Below are positions 11,148-22,014 of a stretch of DNA of 64,000 bases, one piece after another (position 1 is the first letter of the stretch; each line of letters starts with the position of its first letter). This DNA is from Bufo bufo (Eukaryota; Chordata; Amphibia; Anura; Bufonidae). The notes beneath the pieces are model-generated. The model saw only the letters and a list, made by a program, of their open reading frames with translations, searched no databases and was not told where the DNA came from. The DNA is taken from assembly GCF_905171765.1 (NCBI RefSeq), contig NC_053392.1:506212556-506276555 (forward strand). Direction: 5' to 3'. Both the position numbers and the translations under genes were made by a program.

Positions 11148-12681
11148 CAGGGAGTGCAGAATTATTAGGCAAGTTGTATTTTTGAGGATTAATTTTATTA
11201 TTGAACAACAACCATGTTCTCAATGAACCCCAAAAACTCATTAATATCAAAGCTGAATATTTTTGGAAGTAGTTTTTAGTTTGTTTTTAGTTTTAGCAAT
11301 TTTAGGGGGATATCTGTATGTGCAGGTGACTATTACTGTGCATAATTATTAGGCAACTTAACAAAAAACAAATATATACCCATTTCAGTTATTTATTTTT
11401 ACCAGTGAAACCAATATAACATCTCAACATTCACAAATATACATTTCTGACATTCAAAAACAAAACAAAAACAAATCAGTGACCAATATAGCCACCTTTC
11501 TTTGCAAGGACACTCAAAAGCCTGCCATCCATGGATTCTGTCAGTGTTTTGATCTGTTCACCATCAACATTGCGTGCAGCAGCAACCACAGCCTCCCAGA
11601 CACTGTTCAGAGAGGTGTACTGTTTTCCCTCCTTGGTTCTCAATGGGGTTCAGATCAGGTGAACAAGGAGGCCATGTCATTAGATTTTCTTCTTTTATAC
11701 CCTTTCTTGCCAGCCACGCTGTGGAGTACTTGGACGCGTGTGATGGAGCATTGTCCTGCATGAAAATCATGTTTTTCTTGAAGGATGCAGACTTCTTCCT
11801 GTACCACTGCTTGAAGAAGGTGTCTTCCAGAAACTGGCAGTAGGACTGGGAGTTGAACTTGACTCCATCCTCAACCCGAAAAGGCCCCACAAGCTCATCT
11901 TTGATGATACCAGCCCAAACCAGTACTCCACCTCCACCTTGCTGGCGTCTGAGTCGGACTGGAGCTCTCTGCCCTTTACCAATCCAGCCACGGGCCCATC
12001 CATCTGGCCCATCAAGACTCACTCTCATTTCATCAGTCCATAAAACCTTAGAAAAATCAGTCTTGAGATATTTCTTGGCCCAGTCTTGACGTTTCAGCTT
12101 GTGTGTCTTGTTCAGTGGTGGTCGTCTTTCAGCCTTTCTTACCTTGGCCATGTCTCTGAGTATTGCACACCTTGTGCTTTTGGGCACTCCAGTGATGTTG
12201 CAGCTCTGAAATATGGCCAAACTGGTGGCAAGTGGCATCTTGGCAGCTGCACGCTTGACTTTTCTCAGTTCATGGGCAGTTATTTTGCGCCTTGGTTTTT
12301 CCACACGCTTCTTGCGACCCTGTTGACTATTTTGAATGAAACGCTTGATTGTTCGATGATCACGCTTCAGAAGATTTGCAATTTTAAGAGTGCTGCATCT
12401 CTCTGCAAGATATCTCACTATTTTTGACTTTTCTGAGCCTGTCAAGTCCTTCTTTTGACCCATTTTGCCAAAGGAAAGGAAGTTGCCTAATAATTATGCA
12501 CACCTAATATAGGGTGTTGATGTCATTAGACCACACCCCTTCTCATTACAGAGATGCACATCACCTAATATGCTTAATTGGTAGTAGGCTTTCGAGCCTA
12601 TACAGCTTGGAGTAAGACAACATGTATAAAGAGGATGATGTGGTCAAAATACTCATTTGCCTAATAATTCTGCACACAGTG
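11148..12681 (-). mobile_element. Tc1/mariner copy C, full-length with both ends (DD37E type)
   Basis: Terminal repeats GTGCAGAATTATTAGGCAA (left, from 11148) and its complement (right, to 12681) bound a 1,534-bp element flanked by TA (11146-11147, 12682-12683). A second inner pair, GTGCATAATTATTAGGCAAC (11338) and its complement (about 12485), lies about 190 bp inside each end. That gives four terminal binding-site-like repeats, as in other IR/DR Tc1 elements. One transposase gene lies on the minus strand. Confidence 0.9.
11468..12463 (-). pseudogene. DD37E Tc1/mariner transposase with one C-terminal frameshift
   Basis: The frame is open from MGQKKDLTGSEK at 12463 to 11564 (299 codons). It has an N-terminal helix-turn-helix (about residues 8-50), a basic linker, a second DNA-binding helix region (about 60-105) and a catalytic domain with VLWTDE, MQDNAPSH and SPDLNPIEN. 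There are 37 residues between the second aspartate (QDN) and the glutamate (PIEN), so the triad is DD37E rather than the usual DD34E. Right after PIEN a short deletion shifts the frame; the remaining C-terminus continues in another frame to a stop near 11468 (ends AKKGGYIGH). All three catalytic residues are intact. Confidence 0.88.
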
Positions 12682-13168
12682 TATAAGAACCTCCCCAGCA
12701 GCTATTTTCTAAAGTTTATTGCAGTTATCAAAGAGACAGCAGTGTCATTTTCTGTGCTCTGTGCTTTGTGTTATTACATTAGACAGTTAACTTATATATA
12801 TAATTCAGATAGTTAGGGGGACATAGTGAGTGTAGGTTAGATTGATCTATAGTGTAGCAGATATTGCCAAAAAATTTCTAGCGCGAACATTTTAGAGTAC
12901 TCTAGCTGCATATAAAGCTAGTCTAATGTTCTGCCATGCCAACCATTTTCTCCAGTCTCAGAAAACTTATACCAGCTTGAAAAATGTAGCATAAGTGACA
13001 CACGTCTGTATTTCGCGCGCATTACGCAAATATTACACTGACGATTTTCGCAATTAAGAATATAATCGTGAACTCGCGAATATATGACAAATATTCAACA
13101 AAATATTTGCGAAATATCGCAAATTCGAATATTGCCCCTGCCGCTCATCACTAATATATATATATATA

Positions 13169-14101
13169 CAGTACAGACCAAAAGTTTGGACACACCTTCT
13201 CATTCAAAGAGTTTTCTTTATTTTCATGACTATGAAGGCATCAAAACTATGAATTAACACATGTGGAATTATATACATAACAAACAAGTGTGAAACAACT
13301 GAAAATATGTCATATTCTAGGTTCTTCAAAGTAGCCACCTTTTGCTTTGATTACTGCTTTGCACACTCTTGGCATTCTCTCGATGAGCTTCAAGAGGTAG
13401 TCCCCTGAAATGGTCTTCCAACAGTCTTGAAGGAGTTCCCAGAGATGTTTAGCACTTGTTGGCCCTTTTGCCTTCACTCTGCGGTCCAGCTCACCCCAAA
13501 CCATCTCGATTGGGTTCAGGTCCGGTGACTGTGGAGGCCAGGTCATCTGGCGCAGCACCCCATCACTCTCCTTCATGGTCAAATAGCCCTTACTTTCAAA
13601 GTTTTTCCAATTTTTTGGCTGACTGACCTTCATTTCTTAAATTAATGATGGCCACTCGTTTTTCTTTACTTAGCTGCTTTTTTCTTGCCATAATACAAAT
13701 TCTAACAGTCTATTCAGCAGGACTATCAGCTGTGTATCCACCTGACTTCTCCTCAACGCCACTGATGGTCCCAACCCCATTTATAAGGCAAGAAATCCCA
13801 CTTATTAAACCTGACAGGGGACACCTGTGAAGTGAAAACCATTTCAGGGGACTACCTCTTGAAGCTCATCAAGAGAATGCCAAGAGTGTGCAAAGCAGTA
13901 ATAAAAGCAAAAGGTGGCTACTTTGAAGAACCTAGAATATGACATATTTTCAGTTGTTTCACACTTGTTTGTTATGTATATAATTCCACATGTGTTAATT
14001 CATAGTTTTGATGCCTTCAGTGTGAATCTACAATTTTCATAGTCATGAAAATAAAGAAAACTCTTTCAATGAGAAGGTGTGTCCAAACTTTTGGTCTGTA
14101 C

Positions 14102-14103
<2 letters not shown>
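13169..14103 (-). mobile_element. Tc1/mariner copy D, long inverted repeats, internally deleted
   Basis: The ends CAGTACAGACCAAAAGTTTG (13169) and complement (14103) continue as inverted arms of about 245 bp (13169-13416 and about 13850-14103). Each arm includes the last codons of the transposase, so the same coding tail appears in both orientations. The middle keeps 13417-13633 of transposase and some 5' non-coding sequence. The left flank is TA; the right flank is a degenerate TG/TA run. Confidence 0.85.
13310..13633 (-). pseudogene. Tc1 transposase C-terminal part
   Basis: The minus-strand frame reads QMTWPPQSPDLNPIEMVWGE, containing the third catalytic residue (E of PIEM), then a basic tail ending GGYFEEPRI. 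The DNA-binding domain and both aspartates are deleted. The last third lies within the terminal inverted arm. Confidence 0.8.

Positions 14104-14135
<32 letters not shown>
14104..14135. repeat. TA dinucleotide run
   Basis: About 13 TA units follow copy D directly; a shorter TA run (13155-13168) precedes it. Insertion of Tc1 at TA explains the association. Confidence 0.9.
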
Positions 14136-14136
<1 letters not shown>

Positions 14137-14700
14137 TTTAAAAAGTACAAAAACGCAGCACTCACCTGTGTTGTTCTTATGGAGGCGCGGACATAGCCTA
14201 GACTCGGCTGTAAGTCAACTCAATCGAAAACTGTTAAAGACCAGCTTCCACTAAAAAACTGTAGCTTTATTGTTATGCGGTAAAATCCAAACACGTATTA
14301 CATACACAGTCCACACAGTCTACGCGTTTCTGACCTTCAAATTTCGGTCCTTACTCATGTCATGTACAATTGTGAATGTTCACATCCCTTTAGCCATGTG
14401 TTGCACCAATCAATCAAGATATCGGCATCACATAGTCCATGGGGGAGGAGAATTTGCAGAACACCAACACCTTGTTCTGCAAGTTCTCCTCCCCATGGAC
14501 TATGTAATGCCGGTATCTTGATTGGTTCGTGCAACACATGGCTTCACAAATTTACAAGTCATGAGTAAAGACCGAAATTTGATGGTCCGAAACGCGTAGA
14601 CTGTGTGGACGGTGTATGTGATACATGTTTGGATTTTACAGCATAGCAAAAAAGCAAAAGTTTTTTATTGGAAGCTGGAATTTAACATTTTTCAATATGT
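14136..14700. repeat. Large fold-back element with AAACGCGTAGACTGTG arms
   Basis: Arm 14246-14360 (CCAAACACG..., CACACAGTCTACGCGTTTC...) is complementary to 14560-14672 (GAAACGCGTAGACTGTGTGG...). Inside lies a second palindrome, 14401-14540, built on CATAGTCCATGGGGGAGGAG and its complement. The whole can fold into a hairpin with a stem of more than 100 bp. No coding content. The GAAACGCGTAGACTGT motif recurs at 32970. Confidence 0.75.
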
Positions 14701-15419
14701 ACTGTATATATATTAGAGATGAGCGAATTTTTAAAAAAATTCTATTTGGCCGGTTCGCCTAAAAATACTGTGAGTCTGTATGACATGCAGATGACAGGCG
14801 TCGCTCTTAGAATCACTGCATACTTCACTTACTAGGGCGGTCACGGGGCCAAAACTGACCAAATAACTCAAGTATCAACTCAGCCTTGCAGGTAGATACT
14901 AGCGTCAAGAAGAAGCGCACTCCTTTTACACAGTCGTCAGCTGATTCCACATAGATGTCTACAGAACCTGTTCTATTAAACGCTTATACAAGTAGAGTCC
15001 CCCGACAGAGTGGAGAGGGTGCCAGCAGTAAGTTTGTGTTGACGTCACTGATTAATTTCCCCCATTCTCTGATCCGTCAGAACAATTACCCAGAAAAAAT
15101 GGATCCTGTCTGTGGAGCATATGCCTTCACTCGGTCAGCATTTGCTCAATAATCCATCAGTATTGCTAAAGGGGAAAAAAAACGGAGTGGATCTAAAACA
15201 GAGATGACACGTGAATGGAATAGTTGCATGTTTTCTGTGTTTTCTACCCACTCCTGCTTTTGGCTATCATAAGCCATATCTGATGGGACCATACAGGCCT
15301 TGAAGCTACTACACAGACAGGTTCCGTTGTGTGTCTCATTTTTCCTTCCTTTTGACAGATCAGAAGAAGTGTCAAATAAATGATGATGTCAACCAGGCCA
15401 AAAGCCAAAATAGTGGCCC

Positions 15420-15975
15420 AGTCATGAAGTGAGGAGGGTGGGAACAGCATGAGAAGTCCGCAGAGTGGACCTATGACATAGTGGTGAGGTGAAAGCAGCA
15501 TGAGAAGACCACAGAGTGGCCAAATGACAGTGTCTGGAGGTGGAAGCAGTATGAGGAGGCCACGGAGTGTCACAATAACAGAGTCTGTAGGTGGCAGCAG
15601 CATGAGGAGATCACAGCGCGGCACAATGACAGAGTCGGGAGGTGCGGCAGCAGCATCAGAAGGAGGCCACGGAGTGGCAAAATGACAGAGTGTGGGGGTG
15701 GCAGCAGCATGAGTAGGCCACATAATGGCACAATGACAGAGTCTGGAGGTGAAGGCAACAGCAGCATCAGGAAGAGGCCACAGAATGGCACAATGACAGA
15801 GTGTGGAGGTGGCAGCAGCATGAGTAGGCCACAGAGTGGCACAATGACCGAGTTTGGAGGTGGCGGCAGCAGCAGCATCAGGAGGAGGCCACAGAGTGGC
15901 ACAATGACAGAGTCTGGAGGTGGCGGCAGCATCAGGAGGTCACAGAGTGGCAAGGTGACATACTGTGGAGGAGGG
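15420..15975. repeat. 51-60-bp minisatellite, about ten copies
   Basis: The unit GGCAGCAGCATGAGTAGGCC-ACAGAGTGGCACAATGACAG-AGTCTGGAGGT is repeated about ten times; some copies carry an extra AGCAGCATCAGGAGG segment. Both strands are open across much of it, giving Gly/Ser- or Leu/Pro-rich frames that are by-products of the repeat. Confidence 0.85.
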
Positions 15976-16399
15976 TGGCAATACCAGTACCTGTTGAAGA
16001 TAGTGGGTGAAAGAAGCACTTGGCATCAGATGTGTGGCATCAGGCGGGTAACTGCATCAGAATAGTAGCTGAGGTAGGTATCCAGAATAAACCGGTCTCT
16101 TTTGTCAAATTGTTGGTATGGCATCATGGATGATCTAGTTTGATGCATCAGGCATTGGTGTGTGAAAATCCTGCCAAGCCAGATTCATCTTGATGTAGTG
16201 TCCCACTATGTACTATATGTGGGCACTTTAAACTCTTGCTAAATGTCATATCAAATGTATTGTGGTATCATGCTGTAATTCCCTTTAACAGGCTGGCAGT
16301 GCCATTTACCTTTATTCGCCCCTAGGTGGTGCTGGCACCACTTATATATATAGCTGGGGGAGAAGAGAGGAGGAAGTTAATGGAGGAGGTGGAAATGAG

Positions 16400-17125
16400 T
16401 TTTTTCACCAAAATAATTCACAAAAGATTTCCCCGTATACAAGTGCTGCGCTTAATGCTGAATACAATTTTCTTTTCCACCAAAATAAGTGACAAAAGAT
16501 TTTACCACATATAACCGCAGCGCTGAACACTGAATACAGTTTCTTTTTCCACCTAAATAATTCACAAAAGATTTTACCGCATATAACGGCAGCGCTGAAC
16601 GCTGAATGAAATGTGTTTTTCCACCTAAATAATTCACAAAAGATTTGACTGGATATAAGTGCAGCGCTTAACGCTGAATACAATTTTTTTTCCCCACCGA
16701 AATTAGTCCCAAAAGATTTTACCGCATATACCTGCAGCGCTGAAAGCTGAATGAATTTTTTTTGTTCCATCTAAATACTTCAATAAAGATTTTGCCACAT
16801 ATAACGGAGCACGGAGATGGAAAGGGTCTTTGGATTCCCGTCGCACTATACAGACGTCTCGGAAATGAACCGCTGCTCCAGACAGCAGCTCCTGGGAAGG
16901 TCATGGAGCGTCCTGGTCATCTGGCATCTATTTGCTCCGCTTAAGGATTATTTTGAAAGTGTGTAGAAGCCACATGGGGCACCCACACTGCAGATTTATC
17001 ATGGAGACATCATGGAGATTTTACTGCATATAACCGCAGCGCTGACCGCTGAATACATTTTGTTTTCTGACCGAAATACTTCAATAAATATTTTACCACA
17101 TATAACCACTGCACTGACTGACTGC
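16400..17125. repeat. ~73-bp tandem repeat
   Basis: CACC(A/T)AAATAATTCACAAAAG followed by TTTACCGCATATAACCGCAG and CGCTGAA recurs at about 16405, 16479, 16551, 16622, 16696 and 16769, and again at 17015-17125 after an unrelated ~220-bp segment (16805-17010). Repeats read in the same direction. Confidence 0.8.
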
Positions 17126-18172
17126 TACAACCGCTACTTCCGTAAACCCCTGCACCACTACTTCCCGGGTAGGTAGGCTGCTGCGAAGCAGGTGCTTTAC
17201 CCCGGGCACGTTTGGCTCCCGACCTCCCACTGCTGCCACCCTGCTGACTCCCAGCTATGCTTTAAACACATATAACCGCGGATGTTTGTACTGAAATAGG
17301 CCAGTAAACGCTTTCATCAGAAATAAATGCACCAGTGAAGTGCGTATATATTTCTCTTTCTGTACTGAAATAGGCCACTGAACGCTTTTGCCACAAATAA
17401 CTGCACCAGTGAAATGCGTATATATTTTTCTTTTTTTACTGTAATATGCCCCTATACGCTTTCAACAGAAATAACTGCAGAAGTGAACTGAGAATATATT
17501 TTTCTTGTTGGACTAAAATAGGCCACTATAGGTTTTCACCAGAATTAACTGCAGAAATGCACTGAGAATATATTCTTCTTGTAGAACTGAAATACGCCTT
17601 TATACGCTTTCACCAGAAATAACTGCAACAGTGCAGTGCGTATATATTTTTCCTTTTTTACTGTAATATGCCCCTATAAGCTTTCAGCACAAATAACTGC
17701 AGAAGTGAACTGAGAATTAGAGTTGAGCGGACCCCAAACCCGAACCCCATTGAAGTCAATGGGGACTCGAACTTTGGAGCACTTAAATGGCTCTAAAAAA
17801 GTCATGGAAAGGGCTAGAGGGCTGCAAAAGGCGGCAAAATGTGGTTAAGAGCATGGCAAGTGCTCTTCAAACAAATGTGGATAGGAAAATGACTTAAAAT
17901 AACATAAAATACGTTAAAAAATAAAATAAAAATCTTGATCTAAGAGGAGGAGTGGGAGTTTGAGGAGGCGGTGGATGTGGTGGTGTAGGTGGAAGCGGCG
18001 GTGAAAGAGGAGGAGGTAGCCAACACAGTTTTTTATTTTTTTATTTTATTTTATTATAATTTTCTTTTGTTTAAATTTGGGTAGACCCCAAAACATTGGG
18101 AAATATAAAAAATAAAACAAAGAGAAATTGCGCTGGAGTACAACAATGGCTGGGTGAGGCCGGTATACATGT

Positions 18173-18494
18173 CTATTCTGCACAAGGTAGGACAAGTCCT
18201 GTGGGATCCCTGCCTGGTTCATTGAACGTGAGCTTGTCCGCATTGGCTTTGGACAGGCGGCTGCGCTTGTCTGTGATAACCCCCTCCTGCCGTGCTAAAC
18301 AAATGTTCAGACAATACACTGGCTGCAGGGCAGGCCAGCACCTCCAAGGCGTAAAGGGCAAGCTCAAGCCATGTGCCCAATTTGGAGACCCAGAAGTTGA
18401 AGGGGGCAGACCCATCAGTCAGTACGTGTAGGCGTGTGCACACATATTGCTCCACCATGTTGGTGAAATGCTGTCTCCTGCTAAGACGTTCCAT
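18173..18494 (-). pseudogene. hAT transposase C-terminal (dimerisation) remnant
   Basis: In two overlapping minus-strand frames the translation gives LEVLACPAASVLSEHLFSTA and then GVITDKRSRLSKANADKLTF. This is the signature of the hAT C-terminal dimerisation region, also present intact in the 58148 element (LLACPSSSVLSERMFSAAGG). A frame change separates the halves. It marks the transposase 3' end near the left terminus. Confidence 0.85.
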
Positions 18495-18719
18495 ATCAGC
18501 TGGTGGTGCTGGTTATTGTTGCGTGCTGACAAAACTTTTCGGAATTTCAGCCATGCTAACCCTGCCTTCTGAGGTGCTGGCGGTGCCCCAGCTGCATTGG
18601 CGACCTCTTCCTCCTCATCAGCCTTCGCCTTGTGCTTCCACTGAGACCCCGCTGTCAGGTGGGAATGCCATCAGCAGCGCGTCGACCAGCATGCGCTTGT
18701 AGTCGCGCATCTTCCGATC

Positions 18720-19100
18720 AGTAACACACGTTTTTACAAAATTTTGTTCCCTGTCAGTAATGCAGAGCAGGGGTTTTTCATCTGCAAAAATGGGATAATG
18801 TCAACCATCAATGTAACAGACGAATTTTAGAAATTTAGGTCCCTGTCATCTATGCAGAGCAGGGGTTTGTATACGGCAAAAATGGTAAAATGTCACCCGA
18901 GAATGTAACAGACGATTTTTAGAAATTTAGGTCCCTGTCACCTATGCAGAGCAGGGGTTTATTTACGGCAAAACTGGGTTCATGTCACCCACCAATGGAA
19001 CAGACGATTTTACAAGAATCAGGTCCCTGTCACCTATGCAGAGCAGGGTTTTATTCGCGGCAAAAATTGTAAAATGTCACCCAAGAATGTAACAGACGTT
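18720..19100. repeat. ~92-bp tandem repeat, four copies
   Basis: TCCCTGTCA.CTATGCAGAGCAGGGGTTT occurs at about 18747, 18839, 18931 and 19022, each followed by CGGCAAAAATGG and AATGTAACAGACG. The period is 91-92 bp. It lies inside the 17718-20879 element. Confidence 0.85.
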
Positions 19101-19613
19101 TTTGCACCCTGCTCCTTCTTTTGCTGTGCTGGTGCATCTGTGCGAACACCGCCTCTTCCTCCAAACTGCACACGTCACTCGCATGACCTTGATTCCATGT
19201 GGGGTCTAGTACGTCATCATCCTCCACATCATCTTCCACCCACTCTTTACCCCTGCCCTCCTTGTCGGTCTGCAGACTGCAGAAAGCCGCAGCAGTTGGC
19301 ACCTGTGTTTCGTCATCATCAGAGACGTGCTGCGGTGGTCTTCCCATGTCCTCATTCTGAAGCATAAGTGGTTGGGTAGCAGTGCACTCAATCTCTTCCA
19401 CTTCTGGGGCAGGGCTAGGTGGCTGGCCCACGGAAGCCCTGCCAGCAGAGTTATCAAAAAACATAAGAGACTGCTGCATGACTTGGGGCTCAGACTGCTT
19501 GCCTGATTTTCAAGGGGGTGAGTTGAAAGACAGATGGCCATGGGCTGTAGGTGCCAACTCTGAGCTTTCAGCAGGGGGCTGGGTGGGAGACAATGTGAAA
19601 GAACTGGAGGCAC
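19051..19613 (-). pseudogene. Acidic N-terminal remnant of a hAT transposase
   Basis: Two minus-strand frames (19051-19479 and 19206-19613) encode a Pro/Ser stretch followed by runs of Asp/Glu (EDDVEDDDVLD) and a basic end (SKRRSRVQKRL). The 58148 element has a similar acidic segment upstream of its BED finger. No zinc finger or catalytic motif follows, so the assignment rests on position and composition. Confidence 0.55.
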
Positions 19614-19659
19614 TGTCAGCCACCCAATGTACTTGTTCTGGCCTCACCATTCGAACTGT

Positions 19660-20220
19660 CATAAATGCAACGTAGGCCGCAAATGTACTATCTAGCACAA
19701 AAAGGGTGTTTTTTTTCAAACAACAATATAACAGCAGTATTTAACGGTTTTATTGGACTGTCAGAAATGCAGCTCAGGCCGCAAAGGTACTTTCTGGAGA
19801 AAAAAAAAGATGATTTTTTCACCCACAGTGAAAAAGATGGATTTACTGATTATATTTCACTATCAGATTTGCAGTGCAGGCCGCAAAGGTACTTTCTGGA
19901 GAAAAAAAAAGATGATTTTTTCACCCACAGTGAAAAAGATGGATTTACTGATTTTATTTCACTATGAGATTTGCAGTGCATGCCGCAAAGGTACTTTATG
20001 GAAAAAAATAAATATGATTTTTTCACCCACAAATGAAAGAGATGGATTTAACTGATTATATTTCACTATCACAAATGCAGTGCAGGGCGCAAATGTACTT
20101 TTTAGCAAAAAAAATTTTAATTTGTCCCCCCAGAATCTAACAGATGAATTTACTGAATTGATTACAATCACATATGCAGCACAGGAGTACTTTACAGGAA
20201 AAAATGTGAATATGTCATCC
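19660..20220. repeat. ~103-bp tandem repeat, five to six copies
   Basis: GCAGTGCAGGCCGCAAAGGTAC recurs at about 19670, 19770, 19873, 19974, 20078 and, weakly, 20175, each followed by an A-rich run, GATGATTTTTTCACCCACA and a GATGGATTTACTGAT segment. Copies two and three are nearly identical. Decayed copies continue to about 20420. Confidence 0.85.
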
Positions 20221-21855
20221 CCTGGGTCCCTGAACTCAAAGACGGATTACCTATATTATTTTCCCTTTCCCTGGCACATATGCAGTGAAGGTACACTTAA
20301 AAAATGGGTATATGTTGCCCACTGAACTAAAAGAACAGGATTAAATTATTGTCCCTGGCACATATGCAGTGCTGGTGCACTGAACTTGCTTAAAATGGCT
20401 GCCGACGCCCACCTAACTAACAGACGGATAAAACTTATTTTTCTGTGTCACTGGGCACAGGGCAGGGTACAAAAATGTTGCATTGCACCCACAAAAAAAA
20501 AATCGCTGTCAATCGCAAGTTCTGATATCAGATTTTTTCCTATTCTCTCCCTCACAGCAGCAGCATCCTCTCCCTACATTAGTAACAGCTGAGTGACGTG
20601 TGGCGCTACATGACTACAGCTTATATAGAGGCTGGGTCACATGCTGCACTGGCCAATAACAGCCATGCCATTAGTAGGCATGGCTGTGATGGCTTCTAAG
20701 GGCACACGAGTTAAACGCTTGTTAATTGGCTGCCCTGCAGCCTTTCAAAAAGTGCCGCCATTAAATCGCCGAACTCGAACCCAAACTTTTATTAAAATGT
20801 TCAGGTTCGGGTCCAGGGTAAAAAAATCGTAAAGTTTGGTACGAACCCCAACTTTACAGTTCGGGTTCGCTCAACCCTACTGAGAATATATTTTTCTTGT
20901 TGGACTGAAATAGGCCCCATACGCTTTCACCAGAATTAACTGCAGAAATGCACTGAGAATATATTTTCCTTGAAGTACTGAAATACGCCCCTATACGCTT
21001 TCACCAGAAATAACTGCAACAGTGCAGTGTGCATATATCTTTCTTTTTTTTACTGTAATACTCCCCTATACGCTTTAACCAGAATTAACTGCAGAAATGC
21101 ACTGAGAATATTTTTTTTTTGTAGTACTGAAAAACGCCCCTATACGCTTTCACAAGAAATAACTGCAACAGTGCAGTGCAGTGCAGTGCAGTGTGTATAT
21201 ATATATATATTTTTATTTTACTAAAATACGCCCCTATACGCTTTCACCAGAAATAAGTGCAGAAGTGAAATGCGTATATATTTTTCTTGTAGTACTGATA
21301 AAAGATACTAAAGATACTAAGATATAAGCTACTAAAGGCTTTTCAACATAGCACTTGCAATCGAATGACAGAGCTGTCTAATGGCTATTTGGATCCCCAA
21401 ATAATCTTTCCCTGCACTAGTAAATTGCTTTCCTATCAATGTCCCTAGCGCCTTCTGACGTCTCTTCCTTGCACTAAGATGCTGTGAAATGATTCCTCCC
21501 TATCCTTTCCCTGCACTTATAAATAGTTTTTTCTGTCTTTTTTTTTCCACAATGAGGTTTTTCCAATTGCTTTCCCTAGCGCCTTCACATGTCTGTCCCT
21601 GCACTCTGAACACTGGAAAATGGCAGAATCTAAAATGGCTGCCGTAATTATAGGGCTGTGACATCACAGGGCTGGCTGGCTGCTGATTGGCTACATGCAG
21701 GCATGTCAATCTGGGTGATCCCGCCTTCCCAGAGTTCCTTGCCCCATGTCCTCAGTCCTCACACGTGTAGCCGCCATTTTAGGAAACCACAAAACGCGCA
21801 GAAATTCTCATTTATTGCAAATCAAAATTTTGTCAGCTTTGATTCGCTCATCTCA

Positions 21856-21896
<41 letters not shown>
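21856..21896. repeat. TA dinucleotide run
   Basis: About 17 TA units directly follow the right end of the 14714 element. Confidence 0.95.
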
Positions 21897-21903
<7 letters not shown>

Positions 21904-22014
21904 GAAAAAATGGCAGCACAGATAGTAATGGTAATGAACTCCCAAAGTAAAAAAAAATTTAATCTTTTATATTTCATTTAATGTTTGTGTGTGTCGTTAA
22001 AAGATATTGACAGT

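Larger units (their letters stand above)
10901..13153. mobile_element. hAT-like MITE interrupted by Tc1 copy C
   Basis: The left end TAGTGTTGAGCGTGAATATTCG (10901) and the right end CGAATATTGCCCCTGCCGCTCATCACTA (13153) are imperfect inverted repeats; joined without the Tc1 insert the element is about 720 bp. The interior is rich in GCGAATAT/ATATTCG motifs. Ends of the form TAGTG(A/T)TGAGCG suggest a non-autonomous hAT. The flanks (GTGTATAT / ATATATAT) agree at 6 of 8 positions, but one side is a TA run, so the duplication is uncertain. Confidence 0.65.
17718..20879 (-). mobile_element. Internally deleted hAT element with perfect 8-bp target duplication
   Basis: The ends TAGAGTTGAGCGGACC (17718) and complement of TAGGGTTGAGCGAACC (20879) bound 3,162 bp. 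The flanks both read CTGAGAAT (17710-17717 and 20880-20887), a perfect 8-bp duplication as expected for hAT. Minus-strand scraps of the transposase remain: an acidic N-terminal part near 19050-19610 and the C-terminal dimerisation motif near 18220-18400. The catalytic core is missing. Two internal tandem arrays account for much of the length. Confidence 0.9.
17275..21310. repeat. ~75-bp tandem repeat split by a hAT insertion
   Basis: The unit CTGAAATA(G/C)GCCCCTATACG-CTTTCACCAGAAATAACTGC-AG..GTGCACTGAGAATATATTTTTCTT occurs about six times in 17275-17717 and about six more times in 20880-21310. The two halves are one array, interrupted by the element at 17718-20879. A GTGCA run expands one unit near 21172-21193. 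Confidence 0.85.
14714..21855. mobile_element. hAT-like non-autonomous element expanded by tandem arrays
   Basis: The left end TAGAGATGAGCGAATTT (14714) and right end TTCGCTCATCTCA (to about 21855) form a short inverted pair like other hAT-type ends here. Between them lie three tandem arrays and a complete later hAT insertion (17718-20879). Around 17130-17260 is GC-rich sequence that may be a transposase N-terminal scrap on the minus strand. Both flanks are TA runs, so the target duplication cannot be tested. Confidence 0.5.

Noticed and set aside
11574..12427. Plus-strand frames of 78-113 codons
   Set aside because: Antisense shadows of the Tc1 transposase on the minus strand.
15244..16065. 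Leu/Pro- and Gly/Ser-rich frames of 127-159 codons
   Set aside because: By-products of the 51-60-bp minisatellite, open on both strands.
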